Positions 45,771 to 54,874 of a stretch of DNA of 64,000 bases are shown piece by piece. The notes beneath the pieces were generated by a model. It saw only the letters and a program-made list of their open reading frames with translations. It was not told the DNA's origin and did no database searches. The stretch comes from Microvirga subterranea. GTDB taxonomy: Bacteria > Pseudomonadota > Alphaproteobacteria > Rhizobiales > Beijerinckiaceae. Every line of letters begins with the position of its first letter. Position 1 is the stretch's first letter. The DNA lies in the NCBI RefSeq assembly GCF_003350535.1, contig NZ_QQBB01000001.1:606727-670726 (forward strand). Direction: 5' to 3'. A program made the translations under genes and the position numbers.

Positions 45771-46217
45771 CTATCGGAATATCCCTTCGTTCAGCCTCGG
45801 ACGCAACGCAATGCGCCAGTAGATCCAGCCGCAGATGGCACCGGAGAGCAGGCCCGCGAGAGGAAAGACTCTCAGATCGTCCGGCTCCGCGCCGAACAGC
45901 AGAGTGAGAGACAGGCCGCCCAGGATAGCCCCGCCCAGAACGGCGTGGTGCTTCGCATGGAGGGCGACGGCATTGAGTAGAAAGGCCAAAGCTCCGGCGG
46001 CGAAGAGGATAGGCAGGCCGAACACCGTAAGGCCAAGGGTGCCGATCACCAGAAACTTGAGGGAGTCGGTGAACTCGTCGAAGAGCGACGGGGCGCCGAA
46101 GACGATATCGGCGCCGCTCGATGCGCCGAACAGGACCATCAGGTGGAAGATGAAGAACGAGGCCAGATAAGGAGCTGTAAGGCTCGCTGCGAGAACGCCC
46201 CCTATGATGCGCAGCAT
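45771..46217 (-). CDS. Small polytopic membrane protein, function unknown
   Basis: A 148-residue protein with four predicted membrane helices and no recognised domain. The ATG at 46215-46217 has GGAGA just upstream; a GTG at 46253 is less likely. The C-terminal helix resembles that of the protein at 43947-44432. It lies between a small exported protein and rlmN and is somewhat less GC-rich than its neighbours. Confidence 0.65.
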   Translation of the reverse strand: MLRIIGGVLAASLTAPYLASFFIFHLMVLFGASSGADIVFGAPSLFDEFTDSLKFLVIGTLGLTVFGLPILFAAGALAFLLNAVALHAKHHAVLGGAILGGLSLTLLFGAEPDDLRVFPLAGLLSGAICGWIYWRIALRPRLNEGIFR

Positions 46218-46314
46218 GATCGTCTCCGACACGACGTCGGAGAACGATATCACGTTATCATATTTCCGGGAAGCGGCCGTCCCTCGTTCGGGGTGCAGTT
46301 CGCCGGTTCAGATC

Positions 46315-47634
46315 CTACTCCCCGTCCCCTAGCGCATAGACGCCTTCGGCCCCGATGCCCTGCTCGAGCATCAGGCGGGCGCGGGCGCGCAGCTTCTCGG
46401 TCTCGCTCTTGAGCTGGCCGCAGGCCGCCAGGATGTCGCGGCCGCGCGGGGTGCGCACGGGGGAGGCGTAGCCGGCCCGGAAGACGATCTCGGAGAAACG
46501 CTCGATCCGCTCCCAGTCCGAGCACTCGTATTTGGACCCCGGCCAGGGGTTGAACGGGATCAGGTTGATCTTGGCCGGAATGCCCTTGAGGAGCCGCACC
46601 AGCTCGCGCGCGTCCGCGTCCGAGTCGTTCACGCCCTTCAGCATCACGTACTCGAAGGTGATGCGGCGGGCGTTCGACAGGCCCGGATAGGCCCGGCAAG
46701 CGTCGAGGAGCTGCTTGATGTCGTATTTGCGGTTGATCGGCACCAGCTCGTCGCGCAGCTCGTCCCGCACCGCGTGGAGCGAGATCGCCAGCATCGTGTT
46801 GGCTTCGGCCCCGAGCCGCTCCATCTGCGGCACGACCCCGGACGTGGAGACCGTGATGCGGCGGCGGGACAGGGTCAGGCCTTCCCCGTCCGACATGACG
46901 TCGATGGCGGCGATCACGTTGTCCGGGTTGTAGAGCGGCTCGCCCATGCCCATGAACACGATGTTCGACACGAAGCGCCCGCCGTCCGTCGGCACGAAGG
47001 CGCCCTCGGGCGGCGTCGCGTCCGGCCAGTCGCCGATCATGTCGCGGGCCACGATGAGCTGCGACACGATCTCGGCCGAGGTGAGGTTGCGCACCAGGCG
47101 CTGGGTGCCGGTGTGGCAGAACGAGCAGGTGAGCGTGCAGCCGACCTGGCTCGACACGCAGAGCGTGCCGCGGTCGACCTCCGGGATGTAGACGCACTCG
47201 ATCTCGGCGCCCTTGTCGAAGGGGCCGGTGGAGGGCATGCGGATCAGCCACTTGCGGGTGCCGTCCTTCGAGACCTGCTCGGATACGACCTCGGGGCGGG
47301 CAAGCGTATAGGCTTCGGCCAGAGCCGCGCGCAGGCCCTTGCCGACGTTGGTCATCTCGGAAAAGTCGCGGGCGCCGCGGAAGTAGATCCAGTGCCAGAG
47401 CTGGGCGACGCGCATCTTGAGCTCGCGCTCGGGCACCCCGATGGCGTGAAGCGAATCCTTCAGCTGCTCGCGGGTGAGGCCGACGAGCGACGCCCCGCCG
47501 GGAGCCGCGCCTGCGACCACGGTCAGTTCGGCGGTCTTCTCGATCGCCGCGCCGCCGGCTGCGCGCGCGGCATCGCTGACGGCCAGGGGGGCCGCATGAG
47601 GGTTGCGCTTGGCGATGTCGAGCACCGTCGCCAT
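46315..47634 (-). CDS. rlmN: Dual-specificity RNA methyltransferase RlmN
   Basis: Radical-SAM enzyme that methylates C2 of A2503 in 23S rRNA and A37 of some tRNAs. The 439-residue protein has the cluster triad C166-x3-C170-x2-C173 (CTLTCSFC), [11 protein letters not shown], the Ser-rich substrate loop and the resolving Cys in LAACGQL near the C terminus. An N-terminal extension of about 50 residues, rich in Ala, precedes the usual start of the family. I chose the ATG at 47632-47634. Confidence 0.96.
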   Translation of the reverse strand: MATVLDIAKRNPHAAPLAVSDAARAAGGAAIEKTAELTVVAGAAPGGASLVGLTREQLKDSLHAIGVPERELKMRVAQLWHWIYFRGARDFSEMTNVGKGLRAALAEAYTLARPEVVSEQVSKDGTRKWLIRMPSTGPFDKGAEIECVYIPEVDRGTLCVSSQVGCTLTCSFCHTGTQRLVRNLTSAEIVSQLIVARDMIGDWPDATPPEGAFVPTDGGRFVSNIVFMGMGEPLYNPDNVIAAIDVMSDGEGLTLSRRRITVSTSGVVPQMERLGAEANTMLAISLHAVRDELRDELVPINRKYDIKQLLDACRAYPGLSNARRITFEYVMLKGVNDSDADARELVRLLKGIPAKINLIPFNPWPGSKYECSDWERIERFSEIVFRAGYASPVRTPRGRDILAACGQLKSETEKLRARARLMLEQGIGAEGVYALGDGE

Positions 47635-47806
47635 GGGAAAGCATGCCTTCGTTTGAGGGGACGAAGGGCTCATATAATACGATTGCGTCGGAAAAGTGAG
47701 GGGGCGGCGTGATTTTCCGCCGCCGGAGAAGCCGAAAGCCTTTCAGGCTCTCCGGGACAGCCCCGCCGGGCGCTCCGGCGGGGCTGCCATCTGGTCCGGG
47801 CCGGAC

Positions 47807-47977
47807 CTATTTCTTGAGCGCATCCTTGGCGCTGCCCATGGCGTTCTGGGCCTTGCCCTTGGCCTGGTCCATCTTGCCTTCGGTCTGCATCTTGGTGTCG
47901 CCCGTCAGGTCGCCGGCGGCTTGCTTCATCTTGCCGCCCATGCGGGTGGCGGCGCCTTTGGCACGATCTTTGTCCAT
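47807..47977 (-). CDS. CsbD family stress protein
   Basis: A 56-residue hydrophilic helical protein of the CsbD type (GKMKQAAGDLTGDTKMQTEG). Such proteins are usually induced by general stress; the molecular role is unknown. CAGGAGGGAG precedes the ATG. A GC-rich hairpin without a T tract (47759-47785) lies downstream. Upstream on its strand GGAAC is followed after 16 bases by GCTT, a weak match to the sigma-EcfG promoter. Confidence 0.92.
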   Translation of the reverse strand: MDKDRAKGAATRMGGKMKQAAGDLTGDTKMQTEGKMDQAKGKAQNAMGSAKDALKK

Positions 47978-48151
47978 GGCTCCCTCCTGGGAACGGACGC
48001 GGGGGCGCGTCCTCGGGAAAAAGCATCCCGGAGCGCGCCTGTTCCCGTGACATGGCCGCGCATCATGGGCCTGCGGGGATGAGGAGCCTGATCCCGGTTC
48101 GGGGCGCGGCACCGGTGCGGCGATGGTGAAACCGGTCAGCCATCCTGATCC

Positions 48152-48176
48152 GGAACGCGGCCAACGGCTCGACGTT
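48152..48176 (+). promoter_or_regulatory. Sigma-EcfG-type promoter
   Basis: GGAAC (48152-48156), a 16-base spacer, then CGTT (48173-48176): an exact match to the alphaproteobacterial general stress consensus as I know it. It lies 63 bases before the ATG of the ElaB/YqjD-like gene, a plausible distance. Confidence 0.7.
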
Positions 48177-48239
48177 GATTCGGGTGAAAAGGAGGCCGGA
48201 TGTCGTCCTGTAATGCCGGCCTCCCGTGGGAGAACCGCA

Positions 48240-48824
48240 ATGGTCAACGCACCCTCGTCCCCCGGCAAGCCTGCTTCCTCCGAAGCGGCGAGTCAGTCGG
48301 CGAACCGCCCTCCTGATAACGATCTGCCCGAGAACTCGAAGGAGAATCTCGACGCCAAACTCGACCACGCCATCGAGGAAACCTTCCCGACCAGCGACCC
48401 CGTCTCGGTCAGCGTCACCAAGGGCACGGCGATCGATTATGATCAGCAGGGACGGCCCATGGAGTCCGGCGGCCGCCAAGCCTCAGGCGGACAGGGCACG
48501 GCCGAGGATCTGCTCGGTCAGGCCCAGGAGAGGCTGCGGGATGCGGCCGAGAACGTCTCGGGCATGGCTCGCGACGCCTACGACCGGGGCCGGCACTACG
48601 TGCGTCAGACGGCGGAGCGCTACCCGGAGGCCGAGCGCCTGTACCGGGAGGGTCGGCATGCCGTCAGCGACAGGGTGACGGAGAGCCCCTTGCTGGCGAT
48701 CCTCGCCGCAGGAGCGGCTGGCTACCTGCTGGCCTGGCTCATCCATGGCGGATCGGGAGATCGGGGGACGCGCGTGCCGGATTACGCCAGAACCGGACGG
48801 GGCTACAGGCCTGATCGGCGCTGA
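48240..48824 (+). CDS. ElaB/YqjD-like membrane-anchored stress protein
   Basis: A 194-residue protein. Residues 40-62 contain LDHAIEETFPTSDPVSV, a motif common in small alphaproteobacterial stress proteins. A helical, charged middle (about 80-150) is followed by a C-terminal membrane helix with small residues (LLAILAAGAAGYLLAWLI), as in ElaB/YqjD. In E. coli these proteins bind ribosomes at the membrane in stationary phase; a similar role here is inference. A sigma-EcfG-like promoter precedes it. Confidence 0.8.
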   Translation: MVNAPSSPGKPASSEAASQSANRPPDNDLPENSKENLDAKLDHAIEETFPTSDPVSVSVTKGTAIDYDQQGRPMESGGRQASGGQGTAEDLLGQAQERLRDAAENVSGMARDAYDRGRHYVRQTAERYPEAERLYREGRHAVSDRVTESPLLAILAAGAAGYLLAWLIHGGSGDRGTRVPDYARTGRGYRPDRR

Positions 48825-48904
48825 CCGCGCGGGCGAAGCCGGCGCCTGCGCGCCCCGGGAGCGGCCCGCGCCGCCGGATCGAAGCGCATGGGAGCAAGGC
48901 AGGA

Positions 48905-49156
48905 ATGGCTCAGGATCCAGAAGCCTCACCTCTCGAGAGCATCGTTGCGCTGGCACACCAGATCGCCGACGAGTGTCCGGCCTGCGCCAGCCGGGCCTCG
49001 CAGATCATCATGTGGGCGAGCGAGATCCGGGAGCGGCGGCCCAGCCGTGAGGAATTGGCGGCGCTGGTCGACGCCGTCTGCGAGAACGATCTGTCCGAAG
49101 ATCGCCGCAAGCTGCTCATCGACGGGCTGCGCGCCCTGGTTCGGTTCGCCGAGTAA
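48905..49156 (+). CDS. Small hypothetical protein
   Basis: An 83-residue soluble, mostly helical protein with three Cys residues (CPAC at 24-27 and a later VCEND). No recognised domain. GGCAGGA lies right before the ATG. It is downstream of the ElaB/YqjD-like gene on the same strand with an 80-base gap and could share its stress promoter. Confidence 0.65.
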   Translation: MAQDPEASPLESIVALAHQIADECPACASRASQIIMWASEIRERRPSREELAALVDAVCENDLSEDRRKLLIDGLRALVRFAE

Positions 49157-49206
49157 CGGCTCTCACGGGGAACGCGCCTCGTCGGGTCGACGGGCGCTCG
49201 TCCCCG

Positions 49207-49911
49207 TTACGAGCACTCCTTGCGGGCGCGGTCCAGGGCCTGGTTGAAGCCGCTCAACGAATAGCGGTCGGTGAGCTGGTTGCCGCGGGCGGACAGCGTC
49301 TTCACCACCACGCTCCCGCCCCTCGCCATGGTGGCGATGGCCTGGCTCTCCTCGGCCGGATTCTTCAGCCAGGCATTGGTGTCCTTGGTCAGGAGCGCGT
49401 AGGACGCCCGGCCGATCGCGGCCTCCGCGGCGCCGTTGTCCTTGGCGGCGAAGCCCAGCACCAGCGCGACCTCGTTCTTCACGTTCTCGGCCGGCCGGAA
49501 CGACACGAACAGGTAGGCCGGATCGCGATTGAGGTTCTTCGGGAGCCGGTCCTTGGGCTGGCTCAGGGCATAGCAGATCTTCGAGCGGCCGGTCTGGGCC
49601 GTGTAGACGTTCCAGTCCGCGTAGGACGCAAGAAGCGACGCGCCGCCCGGGCCCGTCGCCGGCGCGGCCGCGGCTCCTGCAGCCGCACCCGCGGCCGCGC
49701 CGGCGCCGGCCTTGGTGGCAGTCGAGGCCTTGGACTTGGGATCGGGTTTCGCAGCCGCCGGCTTCGCGGCCGGTGCCGTCTTCTGCGCGGCAGGCTTGGC
49801 GGCCGGCGTGGAGCGCTGCCCCTGGGCGAGAGCGGCAGGCCCGGTTCCGATGATGAAGGCGGCGGAAATGATGCCCGCGGCAAGGCCGCGCTGGAGGAAT
49901 GTGTCGATCAT
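49207..49911 (-). CDS. Invasion-associated locus B (IalB)-like exported protein
   Basis: A 234-residue protein with a signal peptide ending AALAQ (residue 30), a long Ala/Lys/Pro-rich linker (about 31-90), and a C-terminal IalB-type domain (YADWNVYTAQTGRSKICYAL, then FRPAENVKNEVALVLGF, split). IalB was described in Bartonella as an invasion factor, but homologues are widespread in free-living alphaproteobacteria, so virulence should not be inferred. Confidence 0.88.
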   Translation of the reverse strand: MIDTFLQRGLAAGIISAAFIIGTGPAALAQGQRSTPAAKPAAQKTAPAAKPAAAKPDPKSKASTATKAGAGAAAGAAAGAAAAPATGPGGASLLASYADWNVYTAQTGRSKICYALSQPKDRLPKNLNRDPAYLFVSFRPAENVKNEVALVLGFAAKDNGAAEAAIGRASYALLTKDTNAWLKNPAEESQAIATMARGGSVVVKTLSARGNQLTDRYSLSGFNQALDRARKECS

Positions 49912-50021
49912 GGGGCGAGATATACGGCCGAGATGGTTAAGAACTCTTCACCATCTTGGGTAAGCAACCTCGGTCACAAAGACGATGCGTCGAATTGGCC
50001 GTGCTTCGGGAGATTCCCGGC

Positions 50022-50396
50022 TCAGTCCGTCTTCAGCGCGTCCTTCGCCCTGGCCCGGTGCTCGTCCGTGATCGAGCCGGCCACCTGGGTGATGGCGGCG
50101 GCCAGGACCGCCGCGTCGTCCGCGAAGCCGATCAGGGGCAGGAAGTCGGCGACCGCATCGGTGGGGAGCAGGAAATACGCGACGGCTCCGAGGAGCACGA
50201 GCCGGACCCGGTTCGGGGTCGAGGGGTCCGTGGCGCAGTAGAAGGCCGCCACCAGGTCCTCCGCGAAGGGGATCTTCCCGCCCACGCGGCGCAGCTTGCC
50301 CCAGAACTTGCGCGTCAGGCCCTCCTCGTCGCGGAGTTCGGCGCGCATGGCGTCCATCTCGGCCTTGGTGAAAGGCTTCGTGAATGCGTCGCTCAT
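50022..50396 (-). CDS. YkvA family (DUF1232) protein
   Basis: A 124-residue protein with one hydrophobic segment matching DUF1232: RLVLLGAVAYFLLPTDAVADFLPLIGFADDAAV in split form (about 65-97). The N-terminal half is charged and probably cytoplasmic. No function is established for the family. AAGGAG precedes the ATG. It is divergent from the SDR gene. Confidence 0.9.
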   Translation of the reverse strand: MSDAFTKPFTKAEMDAMRAELRDEEGLTRKFWGKLRRVGGKIPFAEDLVAAFYCATDPSTPNRVRLVLLGAVAYFLLPTDAVADFLPLIGFADDAAVLAAAITQVAGSITDEHRARAKDALKTD

Positions 50397-50480
50397 GCGG
50401 TCATGCTCCTTCGATAAACTCGCTTCGCCCTCGGGGCGGGATGGCTTAAACAGACCCCATCCTGAGGAGTGAGAAAACCC

Positions 50481-51266
50481 ATGAAGCTCGACGAATCTAT
50501 GGCAGCCGTCGTGACCGGCGCCGCCTCCGGCCTCGGCGAGGCCACCGCCCGCATGCTGGCCGCGCAGGGCGCGAAGGTCGCGATCCTCGACATGAACGCC
50601 GAGCGCGGCGGCGAGGTCGCCCGCGAGATCGGCGGGGTCTTCTGCCGGGCGGACGTGACCGACGAGGCCTCGATCGACGCGGCCCTCGGCCAGGCCCGGG
50701 CGGCGCACGGGATCGAGCGCATCCTCGTCAACTGCGCCGGCATCGCGCCGGGCAAGCGCACGGTCACCAAGAAGCGCGACACGGGCGAGCTGATCGCGCA
50801 CGACGTCGCCTCCTTCCGGCGCGCGGTCGAGATCAACCTCATCGGCACCTATGCGATGATTTCGAAATGCGCCGCCGCCATGGCCGGGCTCGACCCGGTG
50901 ACCCCGGACGGCGGGCGCGGCGTGATCGTCAACACCGCGTCCGTCGCCGCGCAGGACGGGCAGATCGGGCAGGCGGCCTATTCCGCCTCCAAGGGCGGCG
51001 TGCTCGGCCTCACCCTGCCGGTCGCCCGCGACCTCTCGGGCTTCGGCATCCGGGTCATGACGATCATGCCGGGACTGTTCCACACGCCGCTCTTCGAGGG
51101 CATCGCGGAGGATTACCGCAAGGCGCTCGAGGCCAACGTGCCGTTCCCGTCCCGCCTCGGCCGGCCGGAGGAATACGCCACCCTGGTCAAGGCGATCATC
51201 GAGAACGACATGCTCAACGGCGAGGCGATCCGCCTCGACGGGGCGCTGCGCATGCAGCCGAAATAA
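50481..51266 (+). CDS. SDR, 3-hydroxyacyl-CoA dehydrogenase type II-like
   Basis: A 261-residue short-chain dehydrogenase: cofactor loop VTGAASGLGEATA, acidic ILDMNAE (favouring NAD), catalytic NTASVAAQ and YSASKGG, and the loop MPGLFHTPLFEG. It resembles human HSD10/bacterial 2-methyl-3-hydroxybutyryl-CoA dehydrogenases, acting in fatty acid or branched-chain acyl-CoA oxidation. The ATG at 50481 has GAGGAG 12 bases upstream; a GTG at 50469 is possible but would lack a spaced binding site. Confidence 0.88.
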   Translation: MKLDESMAAVVTGAASGLGEATARMLAAQGAKVAILDMNAERGGEVAREIGGVFCRADVTDEASIDAALGQARAAHGIERILVNCAGIAPGKRTVTKKRDTGELIAHDVASFRRAVEINLIGTYAMISKCAAAMAGLDPVTPDGGRGVIVNTASVAAQDGQIGQAAYSASKGGVLGLTLPVARDLSGFGIRVMTIMPGLFHTPLFEGIAEDYRKALEANVPFPSRLGRPEEYATLVKAIIENDMLNGEAIRLDGALRMQPK

Positions 51267-51308
51267 GGCTCGGAACGCCGACCGGCCTTATCCTGAGGCT
51301 TGCCCCAC

Positions 51309-51425
51309 CCTCACCCTCGTCCCGAGGAGCGGCGTAGCCGCGTCTCGAAGGATGCTTCCAGCGCGCACTGGAGACGCCTCGTCCTTCGAGACGGATTGCT
51401 TGCGCAATCCTCCTCAGGATGAGGC
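51309..51425. repeat. Dispersed intergenic palindromic repeat, family 1 (copy b)
   Basis: Left arm CCTCACCCTCGTCCCGAGGAG, mini-hairpin CGGCGTAGCCG and CGTCTCGAAGGATG; right arm CGTCCTTCGAGACG, mini-hairpin ATTGCTTGCGCAAT and CCTCCTCAGGATGAGG. The order of blocks matches 927-1031, while the mini-hairpin sequences differ but stay self-complementary. It lies between the convergent SDR and GFA genes. Confidence 0.88.
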
Positions 51426-51471
51426 TGTGTGAACGCGCTTCGTTCCCCCGCATGAGGGTGTGGGGCAACTC

Positions 51472-51879
51472 TCAGGACGTCTTCTCGCCTCGGTTCTCCG
51501 GGTAGGAGATCAGGTCCGGCGTCCTGACCCAGTGTTCGCGCCGGACCGCCCAGCCTTCGTAGGTGGGGGTGAACAGGTTGGGGGCGTCGAAGGTACCGAG
51601 CGTGAGCTCGATCTCGTCAGCCGCATCCAGGTCGAAGACCGGCGAGCCGCAGACAGGGCAGAAGCCGCGCTGGGATTCGGGTGTCGCCGACCACCGCGAG
51701 ACGTCGCCGCTGACCGTCACCCGGTCGGCCGGGTAGATCACGAAGGCATTGAAGGCGCTGCCGCTGATCTTGCGGCAGGTCATGCAATGGCACAGGCCGA
51801 CGCGCTTCGGCTCGCCGAGTGCCTCGAAGGTCACCCGGCCGCAGGCGCAGCCTCCCTTCAGGATCCGCATCTCCGTCAT
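51472..51879 (-). CDS. GFA-family (CENP-V type) zinc protein
   Basis: A 135-residue protein with the GFA zinc pattern: GGCACGRVTFE (two Cys), CHCMTCRKISGSAF (two to three Cys) and FCPVCGSPVF. The family was named for glutathione-dependent formaldehyde activation, but most members have no proven activity. The ATG at 51877-51879 is one base after the stop of phhB, so the two form an operon. Confidence 0.9.
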   Translation of the reverse strand: MTEMRILKGGCACGRVTFEALGEPKRVGLCHCMTCRKISGSAFNAFVIYPADRVTVSGDVSRWSATPESQRGFCPVCGSPVFDLDAADEIELTLGTFDAPNLFTPTYEGWAVRREHWVRTPDLISYPENRGEKTS

Positions 51880-51880
51880 G

Positions 51881-52186
51881 TCATCGCGCCTTGGCGATGC
51901 CGGCGGCGAACTGGTCCATGCGCTGGGCCAGCTCCACGTCGCGGCGGGTGAGGCCGTTCGCGTCATGGGTCGAGAGGGTCACGTCGACCTTGTTGTAGAC
52001 GTTGAACCATTCCGGATGGTGGTTCATCTGCTCGGCCACGAGCGCGACCCGCGCCATCCACCCGAAGGCGGCGTTGAAGTCGTCGAAGACGAAGCGCTTG
52101 TGAAGCGCGTCGCGGTCCTCGACCAGGGTCCAGCCGTCGAGAGCGGGGAGGATTTCGGCGCGTTCGCCGTCGCTGAGAGGCTTCAT
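51881..52186 (-). CDS. phhB: Pterin-4a-carbinolamine dehydratase
   Basis: A 101-residue enzyme that dehydrates 4a-hydroxytetrahydrobiopterin, recycling the cofactor of phenylalanine hydroxylase. The active-site signature is present ([20 protein letters not shown], with H-H-P and a later STHDANGLT). No phenylalanine hydroxylase gene is in the window. It is the first gene of a pair with the GFA protein. Confidence 0.95.
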   Translation of the reverse strand: MKPLSDGERAEILPALDGWTLVEDRDALHKRFVFDDFNAAFGWMARVALVAEQMNHHPEWFNVYNKVDVTLSTHDANGLTRRDVELAQRMDQFAAGIAKAR

Positions 52187-52262
52187 GGGTGAGGGCTTTT
52201 CGCGTGGGATCGGTGATCCCTTAGTGATTGGCCTCGCGCGACGTCTTTCAAGCCCCGATGCG

Positions 52263-53276
52263 TCACGCCACCCCGAGCAGACGGATCAGCCCGAGGCTGA
52301 TCGCGAGCAGCACCAGCAGCGACAGGGTCACGGCGAGCGTCACCCGCCCGCCGACGCGGCCGAGCACCTTCAGGTCCACGCCGAGCCCCAAAGCCGCCAT
52401 CGAGACGACGGTGAGGATCGTGGCGAGCGGCATGACGGCCTTCAGCACCATGTCGGGGATGAGGCCCGCCGAGCGCAGGGCCGCGAGAGCAAGAAACCCG
52501 ATGATGAACCAGGGCACGAAGCGGTTCAGCGAGAAGCCCGGCCGGCTCGCCCCGTCGCGGCCTGCAGCGAGCGAGAGCCCGATCACCACGGGGCCGAGCA
52601 TCAGGACCCGCACCAGCTTCACCAGGGTGCCGAGCTGGGTGCTGACCATGCCGACCGGCAGGGTGGCGGCGAGCACCTGCGGCACCGCATAGACCGTGAG
52701 GCCGGCGAGAACGCCGTACTGCGTCTCCGACAGGCCGAGCACCGGCACGAGCAGGGGAAGGCCCAGGACCACGATCACCCCGAGGATCGCCGTGAAGGCG
52801 ATGGACGAGGCCACGTCCTCCGCCCTGGCGCCGATCACCGGCGCCACCGCCGCGATGGCGGAGTTTCCGCAGATCGAGTTGCCGCACGCCACCAGCACGG
52901 CCATGCGCTTCGGCAGGCCGAGAAGCCGGCACAGGCCGTAGCTCGCCCCGATCGCGACGGCGACCACGACCGCAATGCCGAGGATGAGGCCGGCGCCTGC
53001 CTGCATCACGGCCTGGAAGCTGATCGAGGCGCCGAGCAGCATCACGGCCACCTCCAGCAGCATCTTGGCCGAGAAGCCGATGCCGGACGCGAAACGCGCG
53101 TCCGGCGTCCAGGCGGTGCGGATCGCCGTGCCGATGAGAATCGCGATCACCAGCGCCTCCAGCCAGGGTCGCCCCGTCCAGGCCTCCTCCAGGTGCTGGA
53201 GCCCCATGGCCGCGAGCGCGACAGCACCGCACAGCGCGATGCCGGGCATCAATCGGGCCATGCTGGTGAGGTTCAT
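52263..53276 (-). CDS. YeiH family (UPF0324) membrane transporter
   Basis: A 337-residue protein with about ten membrane helices. Family signatures are [16 protein letters not shown] and [22 protein letters not shown]. Members are annotated as putative sulfate exporters on limited evidence. There is no adjacent LysR regulator, which often accompanies yeiH. The substrate is uncertain. Confidence 0.9.
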   Translation of the reverse strand: MNLTSMARLMPGIALCGAVALAAMGLQHLEEAWTGRPWLEALVIAILIGTAIRTAWTPDARFASGIGFSAKMLLEVAVMLLGASISFQAVMQAGAGLILGIAVVVAVAIGASYGLCRLLGLPKRMAVLVACGNSICGNSAIAAVAPVIGARAEDVASSIAFTAILGVIVVLGLPLLVPVLGLSETQYGVLAGLTVYAVPQVLAATLPVGMVSTQLGTLVKLVRVLMLGPVVIGLSLAAGRDGASRPGFSLNRFVPWFIIGFLALAALRSAGLIPDMVLKAVMPLATILTVVSMAALGLGVDLKVLGRVGGRVTLAVTLSLLVLLAISLGLIRLLGVA

Positions 53277-53348
53277 CGGTGCGGGCGCCTTTTCGCGGGT
53301 GATCGGTTCAGGCAGGGGCTAGTCCCCCGCAGCCCGCCTGGCAAGCCT

Positions 53349-53942
53349 TCAGATGGTGCCGAGCCCGTCCTCGATCGCGCGCCAGTCCTGCCGGATCGCG
53401 AAGGTGTCTCGGTCGAATACGAGGAAGCAGCCGCCGCCCGGATGGGACGGACGGCTCTCGCGGCCGATCTCGACCTTCTGGAGATGGGCGGTCAGCAGGG
53501 CGCCGACCCCTCCGTGAGACACGATGACGATGTCGCCGGAGGTTTCGTCCTCGCGGGCGACACGGGTCACCGCCGCGACGATGCGCGTCTGCGCGTCGAT
53601 GGCGCGCTCCCAGCCCCGGATGCTCTCGTGCGGCCGGCCGAAGAATTCCTTCACGACCTCCCAGAACTCCGGCGGCGCGAGATAGCCCGTGGCCGAGCGG
53701 TCGTTCTCGCCGAGCGCCTCATCCGTGCCGTAGGCCAGGCCGAGCCGTTCGGCCACGATGGCGGCCCCGTCCATCGCCTTCCGCTCGGTCGAGGCATAGA
53801 CCGCCGTGACGTCCCGTCCGACGAGCATCCCGGCGAAACGCTCCGCCCGCGTGTGCCCGACCGCGTTGAGGGGCCATTGGGTGATGGGAACGGCCGGGTC
53901 GATGACGACTTCGGGATGGGTGAGGAAGATGATGGACGCCAT
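53349..53942 (-). CDS. Histidine phosphatase superfamily protein with altered RHG motif
   Basis: A 197-residue protein of the phosphoglycerate-mutase-like superfamily. The usual N-terminal LIRHG reads FLTHPEV (6-12): the catalytic His is kept (H9) but the preceding Arg is Thr and the Gly is Pro. The second His is kept in IVSHGGVG, and ASTERKAMDGAAIVAERLG fits the fold. Activity on a phosphate ester is therefore uncertain; the substrate is unknown. Confidence 0.85.
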   Translation of the reverse strand: MASIIFLTHPEVVIDPAVPITQWPLNAVGHTRAERFAGMLVGRDVTAVYASTERKAMDGAAIVAERLGLAYGTDEALGENDRSATGYLAPPEFWEVVKEFFGRPHESIRGWERAIDAQTRIVAAVTRVAREDETSGDIVIVSHGGVGALLTAHLQKVEIGRESRPSHPGGGCFLVFDRDTFAIRQDWRAIEDGLGTI

Positions 53943-53988
53943 GGCTCACGGTTTAGCCAAGCTTGGCCGGTGCGTCGAGGGGGAGAGC

Positions 53989-54098
53989 GTGTCTTCCCCG
54001 GCGAGCGAAGCGAGGGAAGGGGATCCATTCCCCAGCGCGGCGTTTCATGGGTTCCCTTCCCCTGCGAGGGCTTACGCCCTCTCCGGCCGGGAATGACC
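53989..54098. repeat. Dispersed intergenic repeat, family 3 (copy c)
   Basis: Bounded by GTGTCTTCCCCGG and CCGGCCGGGAATGAC, with inner blocks GGGAAGGGGATCC and GGTTCCCTTCCCC, closely matching 32423-32531 and less closely 7693-7794. It lies between two minus-strand genes. Confidence 0.85.
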
Positions 54099-54107
54099 CG
54101 TAGGGAA

Positions 54108-54641
54108 TTACCCCAGCGGATAGGCCGCCTCGACCACGTAGGGACCGCCGCCGACCGAGTCGCGGGACGAGAACAGGACGAAGCGGCGGGCCGTGAAGGT
54201 GAGCCTGGGAAAATGCCCCCTCGTGGCGAAGTAGTCGGCCACATCGATAGGGGAGGAATCCCGCAGGCGCGCCAGGGTCACGTGCGGGGTGAACTTGCGC
54301 CGCTCCGGCGGCAGGCCAACCCGGCGGATGAGGCGTTCCTGCTCCTGGTGCATGTCCGTGAGATCGCCGTTGCCGGCGCGGGCGAAGACCACGCGGGGGC
54401 GCTCGCCCCCGAAGGTGTCGAGCCCCTCGATCGTGACCGTGAAGGGATCGCGCCGCCGGGTGTCGCCCAGGATCGAGGACACATCTCGCGCCGTGCTGAG
54501 ATCGATGTCGCCGATGAACCGGAGGGTGATGTGGTAATTCTCGGGATCGATCCAGCGCGCCCCGGGCAGGCCGCCACGATAGCTCGAGAGCTGAAGGCCG
54601 ATCTCGGCCGGGATCTCGATGCCGGTGAACAGGCGTGGCAT
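54108..54641 (-). CDS. thpR: RNA 2',3'-cyclic phosphodiesterase ThpR
   Basis: A 177-residue 2H-family enzyme with the two catalytic motifs HITLRF (H37) and HVTLARL. It opens 2',3'-cyclic phosphates at RNA ends and has a ligase activity in vitro in E. coli. CAGGAGG precedes the ATG at 54639-54641. It stands alone, flanked by dispersed repeats on both sides. Confidence 0.93.
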   Translation of the reverse strand: MPRLFTGIEIPAEIGLQLSSYRGGLPGARWIDPENYHITLRFIGDIDLSTARDVSSILGDTRRRDPFTVTIEGLDTFGGERPRVVFARAGNGDLTDMHQEQERLIRRVGLPPERRKFTPHVTLARLRDSSPIDVADYFATRGHFPRLTFTARRFVLFSSRDSVGGGPYVVEAAYPLG

Positions 54642-54766
54642 ACGGCACCTCCTGAGCCTGGCGGACTCCTGATACGCGATCATGGGGGCAGGCGGACCGG
54701 CCCCGCAAGATGCAGAATCAGACGATCAACAGTCGCATTTGTTCCCGGGACAACTGTTGCTCTCGC

Positions 54767-54855
54767 CGTCATGGCCGGGCCTGTCCCGGCCATCCACGCC
54801 GGCCTCCGACGCCGGAGCAAAGGCGCGGATCCCCGGGACAAGCCCGGGGATGACG
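54767..54855. repeat. Dispersed intergenic repeat, family 3B (copy e)
   Basis: Begins CGTCATGGCCGGGCCTGTCC, as does 38469-38544, and ends CCCGGGGATGACG, giving terminal inverted complementarity (CGTCAT / ATGACG). It lies upstream of thpR and downstream of the aldo/keto reductase gene. Confidence 0.85.
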
Positions 54856-54874
54856 CAGAAGGACGTAACGATGG

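Noticed and set aside
47703-47785. GC-rich hairpins after csbD considered as an intrinsic terminator
   Set aside because: Stable stems are present, but neither is followed by a T tract in the csbD direction.
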